A stretch of 63,254 nt of DNA from Clostridia bacterium. Lineage in GTDB: Bacteria > Bacillota > Clostridia > Christensenellales > Aristaeellaceae. The stretch is taken from contig JAFUFC010000084.1 in assembly GCA_017470095.1 (NCBI GenBank), positions 1 to 63,254 of the forward strand, given 5' to 3'. The notes beneath the pieces were generated by a model, which was not told where the DNA came from, did no database searches, and saw only the letters and a list, made by a program, of their open reading frames with translations. Shown piece after piece: positions 18,039-26,930 of this stretch. Position 1 is the stretch's first letter. Each line of letters starts with the position of its first letter. Made by a program: the position numbers and the translations under genes.

Positions 18039-18878
18039 TTGTCCACCATTTATAGCATCATGGATGCGATTCTGCCTTTTGAATGCTTCCGACTGAGCTT
18101 TATGAAAAACGCCCTGCTGGCGCTGCTGCTGCTCACGCCCTTGCTGGCCTTGCTTGGCACCATGGCGGTGAACCGGCGGATGGCGTTTTTTTCTGATGCC
18201 TTGGGCCATTCTGCCCTGGCCGGTGTGGGCCTGGGCTTGCTGCTGGGCGTGCAGAGCGACTTGATTAGCATGATCGTGTTCGGCGTGGTTTGGGCCATCA
18301 TGATTTCCCGCATCAACCGCACCGGCGGCGCGTCGGCGGACACCATCATCAGCGTGTTTTCCTCCACCGGCATTGCCGTGGGCCTGCTGATCCTCAGCCG
18401 CAATGGCAGCTTTGCCAAGTATTCCTCCCTGCTGGCTGGGGATGTGCTGTCCGTGCAGCCCAGCGATCTGCTTTGGCTGCTGATCGCCCTGCCATTGGGC
18501 ATTGCTGCTTGGGCGCTTTTGTACAATCAACTGCTATTGACGGCGGTGAACCCGGCCTTGGCCCAGAGCCGCCGGGTCAATACGAAGTGGATCGAATACG
18601 CTTTTGCGTCCCTGTTGGCTGTGGCTGTGATGCTGAGCATCAAGTGGGTAGGCGTGCTGCTGATCAACGCTTTGCTGATCCTGCCTGCCGCCGCCGCTCG
18701 GAACATCAGCCGCACCGCCCGTCAGCATGCCATTTACAGCGTGCTGATCGGCCTGTTTTCCGGCGTGGCCGGGCTGATTGCCGCCTATTTGCTGGATACC
18801 GGCGTGGGCGCGGCCGTGGTGCTGTGCGCCGCGATTTGCTACGCCGTCACGCTGCCGCTGAGGACCAGAGTGAAGTAA
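18039..18878 (+). CDS. znuB: metal ABC transporter permease (ABC-3 family, ZnuB-like)
   Basis: About 279 residues with eight or so membrane helices. Family hallmarks include MKNALLALLLLTPLLALLGTM, FFSDALGHSALAGVGLG and VGVLLINALLILPAAAARN. It pairs with the ATPase 313 bases upstream to import a divalent metal. Start uncertain: a TTG at 18039 has ATGAGG eight bases before it; ATG 18060 is an alternative. The frame stays open to 17808, but that stretch is the structured leader and shows no membrane-protein character. Confidence 0.83.
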   Translation: MSTIYSIMDAILPFECFRLSFMKNALLALLLLTPLLALLGTMAVNRRMAFFSDALGHSALAGVGLGLLLGVQSDLISMIVFGVVWAIMISRINRTGGASADTIISVFSSTGIAVGLLILSRNGSFAKYSSLLAGDVLSVQPSDLLWLLIALPLGIAAWALLYNQLLLTAVNPALAQSRRVNTKWIEYAFASLLAVAVMLSIKWVGVLLINALLILPAAAARNISRTARQHAIYSVLIGLFSGVAGLIAAYLLDTGVGAAVVLCAAICYAVTLPLRTRVK

Positions 18879-19158
18879 TTTTACACTAAACGTTATTCAA
18901 AACAAGATCGGAAAAATCCGTTGAGGGCCTGCGCGGTTTAAAACCCGCGCCAATGGGCCCGCCCGCAAAGCGGGCTGCTCGGGAACGGTCGGCTTGGTAA
19001 AACCAGCGGCTGCGGGAAGCGGCTGGTTTTTCAAATCAAGCAGTATCCGCAAGCGGCGGGGCCTGGAGTGCAGCTTGCATCCCGGCGGGAGTTTGAGGGC
19101 CGTTCCCTCAACGGGCTTCCTCCCGCCCTTTCCCCTCCGCCGTTTTTTTCGGAAAGAT
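18879..19158. other. intergenic region with several GC-rich hairpins
   Basis: No gene seen. Hairpins: GCGCGG/CCGCGC near 18935, GCCCGC-AAA-GCGGGC at 18961-18975, the terminator-like 18999-19032, and a compound stem GGCGGGAG..TGAGGG/CCCTCA..CTCCCGCC at 19084-19127. A few short in-frame stretches here are not credible as coding. Confidence 0.55.
18999..19032 (+). terminator. terminator of the metal permease transcript
   Basis: AAAACCAGC pairs with GCTGGTTTT around a G-rich loop and runs into TTTTTC. It lies about 120 bases past the permease stop. Confidence 0.55.
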
Positions 19159-19209
19159 ATGCAGAAGGGGACCGCTTTTTTATCTCAAAAAAGCGGTCCC
19201 CTTCTGCAT
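19159..19209. terminator. bidirectional terminator, GGGGACCGC family
   Basis: A 23-bp perfect inverted repeat around ATCTC (ATGCAGAAGGGGACCGC plus TTTTTT, mirrored). A/T runs flank the core, so it can stop transcription from either side. It sits between the convergent permease and glyQS genes. Relatives are at 30633, 36295 and 57103. Confidence 0.85.
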
Positions 19210-19224
19210 TTATTTCATGAAAAA

Positions 19225-20613
19225 TCAGAACTGCTGCATATCTTCGATATATTGCTTCAATTCCGCCACGGGGATGCGCTTTTGCTCCATGGTGTCCCGG
19301 TCGCGGACGGTGACGGTGCCGGTTTCCTCGGTTTCAAAATCGACGGTGATGCACACGGGGGTGCCCACTTCGTCCTGGCGGCGGTAGCGCTTGCCGATAG
19401 AGCCGGTTTCATCGTAATCCACCATGAAGTATTTGCTCAATTCCTCATGGATCTGGGTGGCCAGGCCGCCCAGCTTGTTCTTTTGCAGGGGCAGCACGGC
19501 GGCCTTGAAGGGGGCCAGGGCGGGATGCAGGTGCAGCACAGTGCGCACGTCGCCGCCTTCCAGTTCTTCCTCCTCGTAAGCGTTGCACAGGAAGGCCAGA
19601 GTGACCCGGTCCGCGCCCAGGGAGGGCTCGATCACGTAGGGGATATACCGCTCGTTGGTGACAGGGTCGATATATTCCATGGATTCGCCGGAGGTGTTTT
19701 GATGCTGGGTCAGGTCGTAATCGGTGCGGTCCGCAATGCCCCACAGTTCGCCCCAGCCGAAGGGGAAGAGGTATTCAAAGTCCGTTGTTGCCTTGGAATA
19801 GAAGGCCAATTCTTCCTGGCTGTGGTCCCGCAGGCGCAGGGATTCTTCCTTGATGCCCAGTTTTAACAGCCAATCCCGGCAGTAGGACCGCCAATAATCG
19901 AACCATTCCAGGTCGGTGCCGGGCTTGCAGAAGAATTCCAGCTCCATCTGCTCAAATTCCCGGATGCGGAAGATGAAGTTGCCGGGGGTGATTTCATTGC
20001 GGAAGGATTTGCCCACCTGGGCCACGCCCATAGGCAGCTTGCGCCGGGTGGAGCGAACGATATTCTTAAAATTCACAAAAATGCCCTGGGCCGTTTCGGG
20101 GCGCAGGTAAATTTCGTTGGCGGAATCCTCCGTCACGCCCTGATGGGTTTTGAACATCAGGTTGAACTTGCGGATGCCGGTAAAATCCTTCTTGCCGCAG
20201 GTGGGGCACACGATATCGTGATCGGCGATGAAGCCTTCGTACTGTTCGTTGGTCCAGCCGTCGGCCTGGATTTCTTCGCCGTGGGCCTTGCCCCAATCCT
20301 CGATCAGCTTATCGGCGCGGAAGCGAGCCTTGCAGGCGCGGCAGTCCATCAGCGGGTCGTTGAAGGTGCCCACGTGGCCGGAGGCCACCCACACCATCCG
20401 GTTCATCAGGATGGCGCTGTCCAGCCCCACGTTATACTTGCTTTCCTGGACGAATTTTTTGAGCCAGGCTTTTTTTACGTTGTTTTTGAATTCCACGCCC
20501 AGCGGGCCGTAATCCCAGGAATTGGCCAGGCCCCCGTAAATTTCGCTGCCCGGAAAAATAAAGCCCCGCACCTTGCATAGGGCGACCAGCTTGTCCATTG
20601 TCAACTGAGCCAT
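19225..20613 (-). CDS. glyQS: glycyl-tRNA synthetase, dimeric type
   Basis: Charges tRNA-Gly. 462 residues, the eukaryote/Bacillus-type single-chain enzyme, not the tetrameric alpha2beta2 form. Landmarks: [26 protein letters not shown] near the N-terminus, [45 protein letters not shown], and the C-terminal anticodon domain. The cysteine pairs CRAC (about residue 94) and CPTC (about 142) suggest a zinc ribbon. ATG 20613 is chosen by homology; an upstream in-frame GTG (20628) is possible. It has its own promoter and shows no T-box leader. Confidence 0.95.
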   Translation of the reverse strand: MAQLTMDKLVALCKVRGFIFPGSEIYGGLANSWDYGPLGVEFKNNVKKAWLKKFVQESKYNVGLDSAILMNRMVWVASGHVGTFNDPLMDCRACKARFRADKLIEDWGKAHGEEIQADGWTNEQYEGFIADHDIVCPTCGKKDFTGIRKFNLMFKTHQGVTEDSANEIYLRPETAQGIFVNFKNIVRSTRRKLPMGVAQVGKSFRNEITPGNFIFRIREFEQMELEFFCKPGTDLEWFDYWRSYCRDWLLKLGIKEESLRLRDHSQEELAFYSKATTDFEYLFPFGWGELWGIADRTDYDLTQHQNTSGESMEYIDPVTNERYIPYVIEPSLGADRVTLAFLCNAYEEEELEGGDVRTVLHLHPALAPFKAAVLPLQKNKLGGLATQIHEELSKYFMVDYDETGSIGKRYRRQDEVGTPVCITVDFETEETGTVTVRDRDTMEQKRIPVAELKQYIEDMQQF

Positions 20614-20648
20614 ATCAGAACCACACACCTTCCCATTGTATTCGCTTC

Positions 20649-20677
20649 ATTATCGCCGTTTCGGCAGCATTTGTCAA
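20649..20677 (-). promoter_or_regulatory. sigma-A promoter of glyQS
   Basis: Minus strand TTGACA (20677-20672), 17-base spacer, GATAAT (20654-20649), about 36 bases before the glyQS start and immediately after the L,D-transpeptidase stop. Confidence 0.8.
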
Positions 20678-20684
20678 GAGAAAA

Positions 20685-21368
20685 TCATTCAAACAGCATC
20701 ATGCCCAGCTTTCTTTGCAGAGAAACGTCGGCCACGCCGGTGGCGGCCAGGCCCAGGGCCCTTTGCGCCTTGGCCACAGCTTGCTTTGTGGCCGCGCCGT
20801 AGACCCCGTCTGCGCTCCACAAGTCCCCCCGGAGCATCAGCCGCTGCTGCAACTGACGCACGTCCGCCCCCCGGTCGCCTTCCCGGAGGGGGCGCAATCC
20901 CCAAGATAAGGGGCCGTAGGGGCCGCCCTCGATCACCACTTTGGTGCCGTTGGGGATCATCCGGTACAGCTTTTCCGCGTCCTTGACCCGCATGCGGATG
21001 CAGCCGTGGGACGCGTTCTGGCCGATGGAGGAGGGCTTGTTGGTGCCGTGAATGCCGTACTGTCCCCAAGGCACATTCAGCCCCAGGAACCGGGTGCCAA
21101 AGCCGGACAGTTCCGTCTGGAACCGGGAATTCACCCGGAACACGCCGATGGGCGAGGGCGTATCCGCTGCGCCGGAAGCGATGGGGAACACTGCCACCGC
21201 CGTGCCGCTTTCGTACACCGTCAGGCTTTTTCTGTCCAGATCGATCCACACGATGCGTTCCCCCGGCCCGGCGGATACGGGCGCCAACGGCCCGGCACAA
21301 CCCACCGCGCCTGCCAGCAGCACCGCCGCCGCCAGCAGCATCACCCCATCCCAGCTTTTTTGCAGCAA
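20685..21368 (-). CDS. L,D-transpeptidase (YkuD) with C-terminal peptidoglycan-binding domain
   Basis: 227 residues. An N-terminal hydrophobic segment ends in AGAVGC, a possible lipobox; the YkuD catalytic domain follows with HGTNKPSSIGQNASHGCIRM (nucleophile Cys in SHGC); a PG_binding_1 repeat (LREGDRGADVRQLQQRL) lies at the C-terminus. It should form 3-3 cross-links or attach proteins at the wall. The start is a TTG with GGGGAG eight bases upstream; that ribosome site is buried in a 10-bp stem (see hairpin 21375-21404). The frame extends 73 codons further through a repeat element and is not coding there. Confidence 0.85.
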   Translation of the reverse strand: MLQKSWDGVMLLAAAVLLAGAVGCAGPLAPVSAGPGERIVWIDLDRKSLTVYESGTAVAVFPIASGAADTPSPIGVFRVNSRFQTELSGFGTRFLGLNVPWGQYGIHGTNKPSSIGQNASHGCIRMRVKDAEKLYRMIPNGTKVVIEGGPYGPLSWGLRPLREGDRGADVRQLQQRLMLRGDLWSADGVYGAATKQAVAKAQRALGLAATGVADVSLQRKLGMMLFE

Positions 21369-21374
21369 AAAATC

Positions 21375-21404
21375 ATCTCCCCGCCTGAGAATATGCGGGG
21401 AGAT
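21375..21404 (-). promoter_or_regulatory. hairpin masking the ribosome site of the L,D-transpeptidase
   Basis: ATCTCCCCGC and GCGGGGAGAT pair perfectly (10 bp) around a 10-base loop. On the minus strand the 3' arm contains GGGGAG, the Shine-Dalgarno of the TTG start, so folding would block translation. Confidence 0.55.
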
Positions 21405-21433
21405 TGGGTTTGATGCGGGGGAAAAACACATGA

Positions 21434-21495
21434 TCAGGGCCTGCGCAGCCCTTACACCCTTGCGGCAAGGGGCCAGTCCCTTGCGTCCTGCCAGG
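21434..21495 (+). repeat. two-hairpin AGGGGCT element, copy 2
   Basis: AGGGC..GCCCT (21436-21452) followed by CAAGGG-GCCAGT-CCCTTG (21466-21483), with the same CTTGCGG-type linker as the copy at 17735-17802. It lies between two minus-strand cell-wall genes. Confidence 0.55.
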
Positions 21496-21583
21496 CGCGA
21501 TGGTTCATGACACAGGCATGGGTCCAAGGCATTGACGCCCTGGTTCGGGGGGGATGAAGCAGCCCGGTACGCTCCTTCGCTCC

Positions 21584-23368
21584 TCATTTTACCATATGCT
21601 TTTCATCCACATTGCTGTACACCGTGCCGGCTTTCACGCCGTCCTTGTAGTAGGACAGCAGCTCTGACACCGTGACCAGCTGGAAGCCTTTTTCGACCAG
21701 CTCCGGCACGGCTTTTTCCACGGCGGAAGCGGTGGTGGCATACAAATCGTGCATCAAAATGATATTGCCGTTTTTGGCCCCTTTGATGATGGCACGGTAG
21801 GTTTTATTGGTGTTGCGGGTATCCCAATCCAGGGTGTCGATATTCCAGGTGATGATGAACAGGCCCTGATCCTTGCACACGCTGCGCACGTTCTTGTTCA
21901 CCGCGCCATAAGGCGGCCGCAGGGCCTTGATTTCGTAGCCGGAAATGGCCTTTACGGCTTCTGAGGTGCGGCTTAATTGGGATTTGATGGATTTGACCCC
22001 AAGGGTGGTCAGCTTGGGATGGGCCCAGGTGTGGCTGGCAATTTCGTTTCCGTAGGCCACGGTGCGCTTTAACACATCGGCGAAGGAATCCACCTTGTTG
22101 CCGATGACGCAGAAGGTGGCCCGGGCGTTGTACTGGGCCAGCACTTTCGTGATCCGGTCGGTCTGCTCCGAGGGGCCGTCGTCAAAGGTCAGAGCGATCA
22201 TGGGCTTGCTGGGATCGATCACCCGCTTGTACTGGGCAAGGAAATGCTCGTCCAGGCCCAGGCAGTCGGCAAGTTGATAGTAGGTAATGTCCACCTTCCG
22301 GGTGCCCAGGGACGCGGGCAGGTACAGCCCGGCGGGCAGGTACACCTCAATGCCGTTGCGGCCCAGCACGGCGTAATCCGGGGAGGGCTTGCCGTTGTAG
22401 CCGTCGGTGGGGGTGGACATGAGGGCGGAAATGCCGCTTTCCAGGCAGAAATTGACCCAGGAGGCGTTGGCGCTGAACAGCTGGGTGCTGGGAATCAGCG
22501 TGCCGGCTTCGGCGTCGATATTTAAGGTCAGCACCGTTTCGGTGCTGAGGGAGCCCACCTTGTATTCGCCCATCAGCACCACGCTTTGGTACCGGGCGTT
22601 GATTTTCAGGGCCTGGTATTCCACCGTCAGGGTGGCCGGGGTGCCGGTGTGGTGCTGCTTCCAATCTTCCTCAAACAGAGCATGAATATCCTGCACCCAG
22701 CGGTAGATCGCCGCGTCCGCCGGTTCGATGCCCAGGTCAGGGTAGGTGATCACATAGGTGAAATCTCCTTCTTCGTGGCGCATGGTCATGGGGCTGCCCA
22801 CTTCCCGGATGGCGGAATGCAGCTGATTGACAGTCACGCTTTCCCGATCCGCTTCGGAAGAAAAGCCCAGAGCAAAATCGCCGTCGGCTTTGGTGACGGC
22901 AGTCTTGGGCAGGTAGCCGAAAATTTCGCCCACGCGCACCTCATACCAGTCGCCTTTTTCGGCAATCAATTCAAACATGCCGCCGCTCATGGCCTTATAG
23001 AGGATGGTGGAAGACGCGTCGGCGTCCGTCCGCACGTTCAGCACCGTGCCGTCGTTGCTGGTTTTGCCCCAGCCGATGTGGGGATAATTGGCCTTGATAT
23101 CCAGGTAGGCGGCCATCATATAGCCCGTGCGCTTGCCTACCTGCACCTTGCACCAGGTGCCGTCGTTTTCCAAAATCTGCACTTGCGTGCCTTGCTTGTA
23201 GGTGTTGAGCACCTTGCCGGTGGCGGAGGGCGTTTTTCGCAGGTGCAAGCTGGCGGTATTCACCGTGCCGGTATAGCTGATTTGGGTTCCAACGGCGGCC
23301 AGCGCCGAAGGAATGAGGGCGGTTAGCAGCGCCGCCGCCAGAAAAAATGCCATGATTCGTTTCATCAT
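21584..23368 (-). CDS. secreted polysaccharide deacetylase with two SH3-type domains
   Basis: 594 residues, exported by an N-terminal signal peptide (MKRIMAFFLAAALLTALIPSALAA). Two bacterial SH3 domains (residues about 30-90 and 98-160) probably bind the wall. A middle RsiV/PdaC-like beta domain follows. The C-terminal NodB/CE4 domain carries TFDDGPSEQT, the metal-binding SHTWAH, RPPYGAVN, DTLDWD and LMHD. It likely removes acetyl groups from peptidoglycan or another surface glycan (PgdA/PdaC style). RBS AAGGA before the double ATG. It lies upstream of the L,D-transpeptidase in the same direction. Confidence 0.9.
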   Translation of the reverse strand: MMKRIMAFFLAAALLTALIPSALAAVGTQISYTGTVNTASLHLRKTPSATGKVLNTYKQGTQVQILENDGTWCKVQVGKRTGYMMAAYLDIKANYPHIGWGKTSNDGTVLNVRTDADASSTILYKAMSGGMFELIAEKGDWYEVRVGEIFGYLPKTAVTKADGDFALGFSSEADRESVTVNQLHSAIREVGSPMTMRHEEGDFTYVITYPDLGIEPADAAIYRWVQDIHALFEEDWKQHHTGTPATLTVEYQALKINARYQSVVLMGEYKVGSLSTETVLTLNIDAEAGTLIPSTQLFSANASWVNFCLESGISALMSTPTDGYNGKPSPDYAVLGRNGIEVYLPAGLYLPASLGTRKVDITYYQLADCLGLDEHFLAQYKRVIDPSKPMIALTFDDGPSEQTDRITKVLAQYNARATFCVIGNKVDSFADVLKRTVAYGNEIASHTWAHPKLTTLGVKSIKSQLSRTSEAVKAISGYEIKALRPPYGAVNKNVRSVCKDQGLFIITWNIDTLDWDTRNTNKTYRAIIKGAKNGNIILMHDLYATTASAVEKAVPELVEKGFQLVTVSELLSYYKDGVKAGTVYSNVDEKHMVK

Positions 23369-23393
23369 CTATGCTTCCTTATGTACAATCAAA

Positions 23394-23427
23394 ATGGGCC
23401 CATCGTCAGTATACAACCGATGGGCCC
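23394..23427 (-). terminator. terminator between the CHAP-like and deacetylase genes
   Basis: TGGGCCCATCG pairs perfectly with CGATGGGCCCA; on the minus strand it is followed by TTTTGATT. It lies just before the deacetylase start. Confidence 0.6.
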
Positions 23428-23540
23428 ACAGGCGCAAGATGTTTCAAAAATTTTACAAGAGGATTTCTGTTTTGGGAGGATGGGCTGGGCGTTTGCGCCG
23501 GGCATGCACACGCTCCTTGAGGAGCAAACGCACGAAGCCC

Positions 23541-23700
23541 TGCAAGAAATTTGCTTAAGAAACATGGATGCCGCAGGCAGACATGCGAACCCCCCTACAC
23601 GAAGACAAAAATCTTCGCGCTCGGCCCGAAGGGACGAGAAAGCGGCACACAAGAAATTTACTTAAGAAGCATGGATGCCGCAGGCAGGCATGCGAAGCAA
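23541..23700 (+). repeat. composite hairpin repeat array, locus 2
   Basis: One full conserved block (23619-23666) and one partial (23543-23559), each followed by a hairpin: ACATG..CATGC (23563-23586) and GCATG..CATGC (23669-23693). The array stops one base before the stop codon of the minus-strand CHAP-like gene. Same family as 12857-13231 but with AT in place of GC in the outer stem. Confidence 0.75.
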
Positions 23701-23701
23701 C

Positions 23702-24592
23702 TCAGTACCAGGTCTGGCAGAATTCGTGGATATACCAGCCCTTCTTGGTGGGGCGGTTATAATGGTCGATCTCGGCGTTGGTTTGGTATTCCGTGGGCAC
23801 TTCGGACATGTTTTGTTTTTCGGCGGCCCGCAGGTCATAAATCATGGAAAAGCGCTTGATGCGGCTGCCGTAATTGCCCTCTACGGAGAAGAGCTGGTAT
23901 ACGCCGTCGCTGATTTCAATCACGTCGGTGAGCAGGCCCACGTGGACGAAATCATAGTTCTTTTCCCCGAAAATGACCAGGTAGCCCGGCCGGGGAATTT
24001 TGGTCACTCGGTCCATGTTGGTGAAGCCGGTGTCGATTTTGGGTACGGCGGCTTCCCGCACGGAATGGGCTTCCCCGCTGCCCAAAGGCTTCAATTTGCG
24101 GTAGGTGTCGCTGGGCTCCAGGGGCACCCCGGCGCTATCCAGGCAGTAATTGGCAAAGGCCCCGCACCAGCCGCAGGCATAGCGCCACCATTTGGTGTAT
24201 TTGTTGGATTTGGGGCTTTGGGAAAATTTCTGCCCGCCGGCTTCCCGCCACTCCTGAATGCCAATCTGGATGGCATCGCCGATCACATCGGGCATGTCGT
24301 TAACTTCCTCGGGCACCACCGTCACATGCACATTGATCTGCTTGGTGCGCTTTTTGTTGTACAAGGTCAGGTTGGCTTCCCCTTCGGCGTAAGCATAGAT
24401 GGTTTTGCCCACGCCCACGGCCACGTAAGCGTTATCGGTTTCCCAGCCGCCGGTGTAATTGGTGGAAAAGGATTGGAATTTGCCGGCCGTCAGGGTGAGC
24501 GTTTTAGGCAGCTCTGGATCTTTTTTCGCGGCGGCGAAGGCGGTCAAGGGGAGCAGTATCACAATCAAAAGCAGGCATATCAGGCGTTTCAT
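23702..24592 (-). CDS. secreted CHAP/NlpC-like cysteine peptidase
   Basis: 296 residues with a signal peptide (MKRLICLLLIVILLPLTAFA). An N-terminal beta domain (about 30-95) is followed by a cysteine amidase-like domain: WWRYACGWCGAFANYCLDSAGV carries the likely nucleophile, and YDFVHVGLLTDV the His. This fits CHAP-type peptidoglycan amidases or endopeptidases. Its start overlaps the PII gene by four bases, so it is coupled to a four-gene unit with LPG-synthase-TM, DUF1538 and PII proteins. Confidence 0.75.
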   Translation of the reverse strand: MKRLICLLLIVILLPLTAFAAAKKDPELPKTLTLTAGKFQSFSTNYTGGWETDNAYVAVGVGKTIYAYAEGEANLTLYNKKRTKQINVHVTVVPEEVNDMPDVIGDAIQIGIQEWREAGGQKFSQSPKSNKYTKWWRYACGWCGAFANYCLDSAGVPLEPSDTYRKLKPLGSGEAHSVREAAVPKIDTGFTNMDRVTKIPRPGYLVIFGEKNYDFVHVGLLTDVIEISDGVYQLFSVEGNYGSRIKRFSMIYDLRAAEKQNMSEVPTEYQTNAEIDHYNRPTKKGWYIHEFCQTWY

Positions 24593-25332
24593 GGTTCTTC
24601 CTCCGTTGCTTCTTCGGTCATGCGGGTCACGCCCATCACATCGGTCACTGGCACGCTGAACACCAGGCCATGGCCCTCGGTATTCAGCCCCGCGCCCCGG
24701 GTGATGGCCTGCATCACCGGCACTTTCTGCTCATGCCGCACAAGGATCAGCACCATTTCCTTCTCCGGCTGAATGGTGATGCCGAAAAACTGGCTGGCTT
24801 CCTCCGTGCCCGCGCCCCGGGCATGCACCACCGTGCCGCCCCGGGCCCCGGCGGGCAGGGCCGCGTCCATCACCAGGTCGGTAAAGCCCCGGTTGACGAT
24901 GGTCACGATCAGGTCGTGAGCGGGCGTCTCCTGGGGCACGGATGCGGGATTCGTATCTTGCTGCATGGCTTTGCTTTCCTCCCGGGTGGTATCGGGGCCG
25001 CCGGCCCCCAGAAAATACTGCATCGTTTTGCTGCCGCCCACGCTGCCCAGGGGCACTGTGAAGGCAATGCCTTTGCCGGGCAAATCCATTTCCAAGGCGT
25101 GGTTCAGCCGTCGCATGGCGCCGGAAGCCGCGTCGCCCCGCAGGAAGGATACCACCACATCCTTGGCCGTGTCCTTCAGCCCCAGCAGGGCCAGCAGCCC
25201 TTTGTGGGCGGTGCCGGTGCCCAGGGCGATGTGCTGGATCATCACGCCCTCTTTGCTCAGCATCCGGGCCACCGTGTCGCCCTTGCCCCGGTCCACGATG
25301 GTCAGGAGCAGGTTCATGGAAGCGTGCGTCAT
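24589..25332 (-). CDS. tandem P-II-like signalling protein
   Basis: 247 residues with two PII-type modules (about 1-115 and 140-247) joined by a linker. The second has the well-preserved GGTVVHARGAGTEEASQFFGITIQPEKEMVLILV region; the first is more diverged (IQHIALGTGTAHKGLLALLGL). Such PII proteins accompany DUF1538 membrane proteins in clostridia rather than ammonium transporters. They would bind a nucleotide and gate the neighbouring transporter; that is inference. Strong AGGAG RBS, 26 bases after the DUF1538 gene. Confidence 0.82.
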   Translation of the reverse strand: MTHASMNLLLTIVDRGKGDTVARMLSKEGVMIQHIALGTGTAHKGLLALLGLKDTAKDVVVSFLRGDAASGAMRRLNHALEMDLPGKGIAFTVPLGSVGGSKTMQYFLGAGGPDTTREESKAMQQDTNPASVPQETPAHDLIVTIVNRGFTDLVMDAALPAGARGGTVVHARGAGTEEASQFFGITIQPEKEMVLILVRHEQKVPVMQAITRGAGLNTEGHGLVFSVPVTDVMGVTRMTEEATEEEP

Positions 25333-25358
25333 AGGGTACTCCTTGTAAAAAGCATTTT

Positions 25359-26930
25359 TTACAGGTCGATAATTTCGTCGTCGCTGTCCGCCAATCCAGG
25401 CGCGGGCACAGGCTGTTTGCGCTGGTTTTTGGTTTTGAGCTTGTATGCCAGGCCCAGGATCTCGATAGCGATCAGGGGCGTCATGGCCACCATGGCCACG
25501 ATGCCGAAGGCGTCCTCCAAAATATTGCCGCCCATGGCCCCGCAGGCGCCCATAAACAGGGGCAGCATGAAGGCCGCTGTCATGGGGCCGGAGGCCACGC
25601 CGCCGGAGTCAAAGGCGATGGCGGTGAAGATGGGATCGGTGAAAAAAGTGAGGGCCAGGGCGATCAAATATCCCGGGGCCAGGAACCACCAGATGGCGAT
25701 CCCCGTGAGCACCCTTGTCATGGCCAGGCCCACGGAGATGGCTACGCCCGTCGACAAGGTTTTCATCATGACGGCTTTGCTGATGGCGCCGGAGGTGACC
25801 TGCTCCACCTGCTCATTGAGCACGTGCACCGCGGGCTCCGCCTTCACAGCCAGATAGCCCATCAGCATGCCCAGGGGCAAAAGCAGCCATTTAAGCGGCC
25901 CGCCGCCCAATTGCCTGCCCAGGTAATTGCCCATGGGCAAAAAGCCAATGTTTACCCCGGTCAGAAACAGCACCAGGCCCAAGTAGGTGTACAAAAGCCC
26001 CACGCCAATGCGCTTGATTTCCTGCTTGGGCAAATGCAGCGAAACGGCCTGGAAAATGAAAAACAGCGCCATGATAGGGGCCAGGGCGATGAGCACCTCT
26101 TTCAGGTAAGTGGGCAGGCCCTGGCGGTAAGCGTCCATCAAGTCTCGGGTGGTGGCCACGGTGGAGGCCGCCGCTTCCTTTGGCACGTTGGACAGGCGCG
26201 GAAAAAACAGGCTGATGATCATGATGGCCAGGATGGGCCCCACCGAACACAGGGATACCAGGCCGAAGGAATCATCCCGGGCATTGCGGCCGCCCCGCAC
26301 GTTGGCCACGCCCACGCCCAGGGCCAGGATGAAGGGCACTGTCATGGGCCCGGTGGTCACGCCCCCGGCGTCAAAGGCCATGGGCACAAATTCGGGCTTG
26401 ATCAGCGCGCCCAGCAGGAACACCAGGCCGTACAGGCCAATTAAAAGGGAAGACAGCTTCCATTGAAACAGGATGCGCAGCAGCGCCACCACCAGAAACA
26501 GCCCCACGCCCACCGACACCGTCAGGATCAGCGCCAGGTTGGGCACGCCCTGCACCTGGTTGGCCAGCACGGTCAAATCGGGCTCCGCCATGGTGATCAG
26601 CATGCCCAGGGCAAAGGCCACCACGATCAGGAAGCGCAGATTGCGTTTTTGGGTGATGTGGGCGCCCATGTGGGTGCCCATGGGCAGCATGGCCATGTCC
26701 GCCCCCAGGGTAAACAGGCCCATGCCGATGATGAGCAGGCATGTGCCCATCAAAAACAGGCTCATGGTGCTCAGTTCCACCGGCACCAGCACCAGGCTCA
26801 GCGCCAGCACCAGCAGGGAAATGGGCAGCACGGAGGAAAGGGATTCCCGGGTTTTTTCCTTGAGCCGTTTACTGGTCTGCCGCCTTTCCGGAATCAGGCT
26901 GTCCAGCGGATGCGGGGTTTTTCTGCCCAA
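25359..26930 (-). CDS. DUF1538 transporter, internally duplicated
   Basis: About 523 residues with twelve or more hydrophobic helices. Two homologous halves are plain: FDAGGVTTGPMTVPFIL in the first and FDSGGVASGPMTAAFML in the second, plus paired TMAEPDLTVLANQV and VKAEPAVHVLNEQV segments. It is therefore a fusion of what are two subunits elsewhere. Two-component DUF1538 proteins have been reported as monovalent cation/proton antiporters (UmpAB, from memory). TTG 26930 is favoured because GGAGGTGA lies five bases upstream; GTG 26939 is the alternative. It overlaps the end of the YbhN-like gene by about 60 bases. Confidence 0.82.
   Translation of the reverse strand: MGRKTPHPLDSLIPERRQTSKRLKEKTRESLSSVLPISLLVLALSLVLVPVELSTMSLFLMGTCLLIIGMGLFTLGADMAMLPMGTHMGAHITQKRNLRFLIVVAFALGMLITMAEPDLTVLANQVQGVPNLALILTVSVGVGLFLVVALLRILFQWKLSSLLIGLYGLVFLLGALIKPEFVPMAFDAGGVTTGPMTVPFILALGVGVANVRGGRNARDDSFGLVSLCSVGPILAIMIISLFFPRLSNVPKEAAASTVATTRDLMDAYRQGLPTYLKEVLIALAPIMALFFIFQAVSLHLPKQEIKRIGVGLLYTYLGLVLFLTGVNIGFLPMGNYLGRQLGGGPLKWLLLPLGMLMGYLAVKAEPAVHVLNEQVEQVTSGAISKAVMMKTLSTGVAISVGLAMTRVLTGIAIWWFLAPGYLIALALTFFTDPIFTAIAFDSGGVASGPMTAAFMLPLFMGACGAMGGNILEDAFGIVAMVAMTPLIAIEILGLAYKLKTKNQRKQPVPAPGLADSDDEIIDL

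Noticed and set aside
20614-20640. T-box leader for glyQS
   Set aside because: The promoter lies about 36 bases from the start, leaving no room for a T-box.
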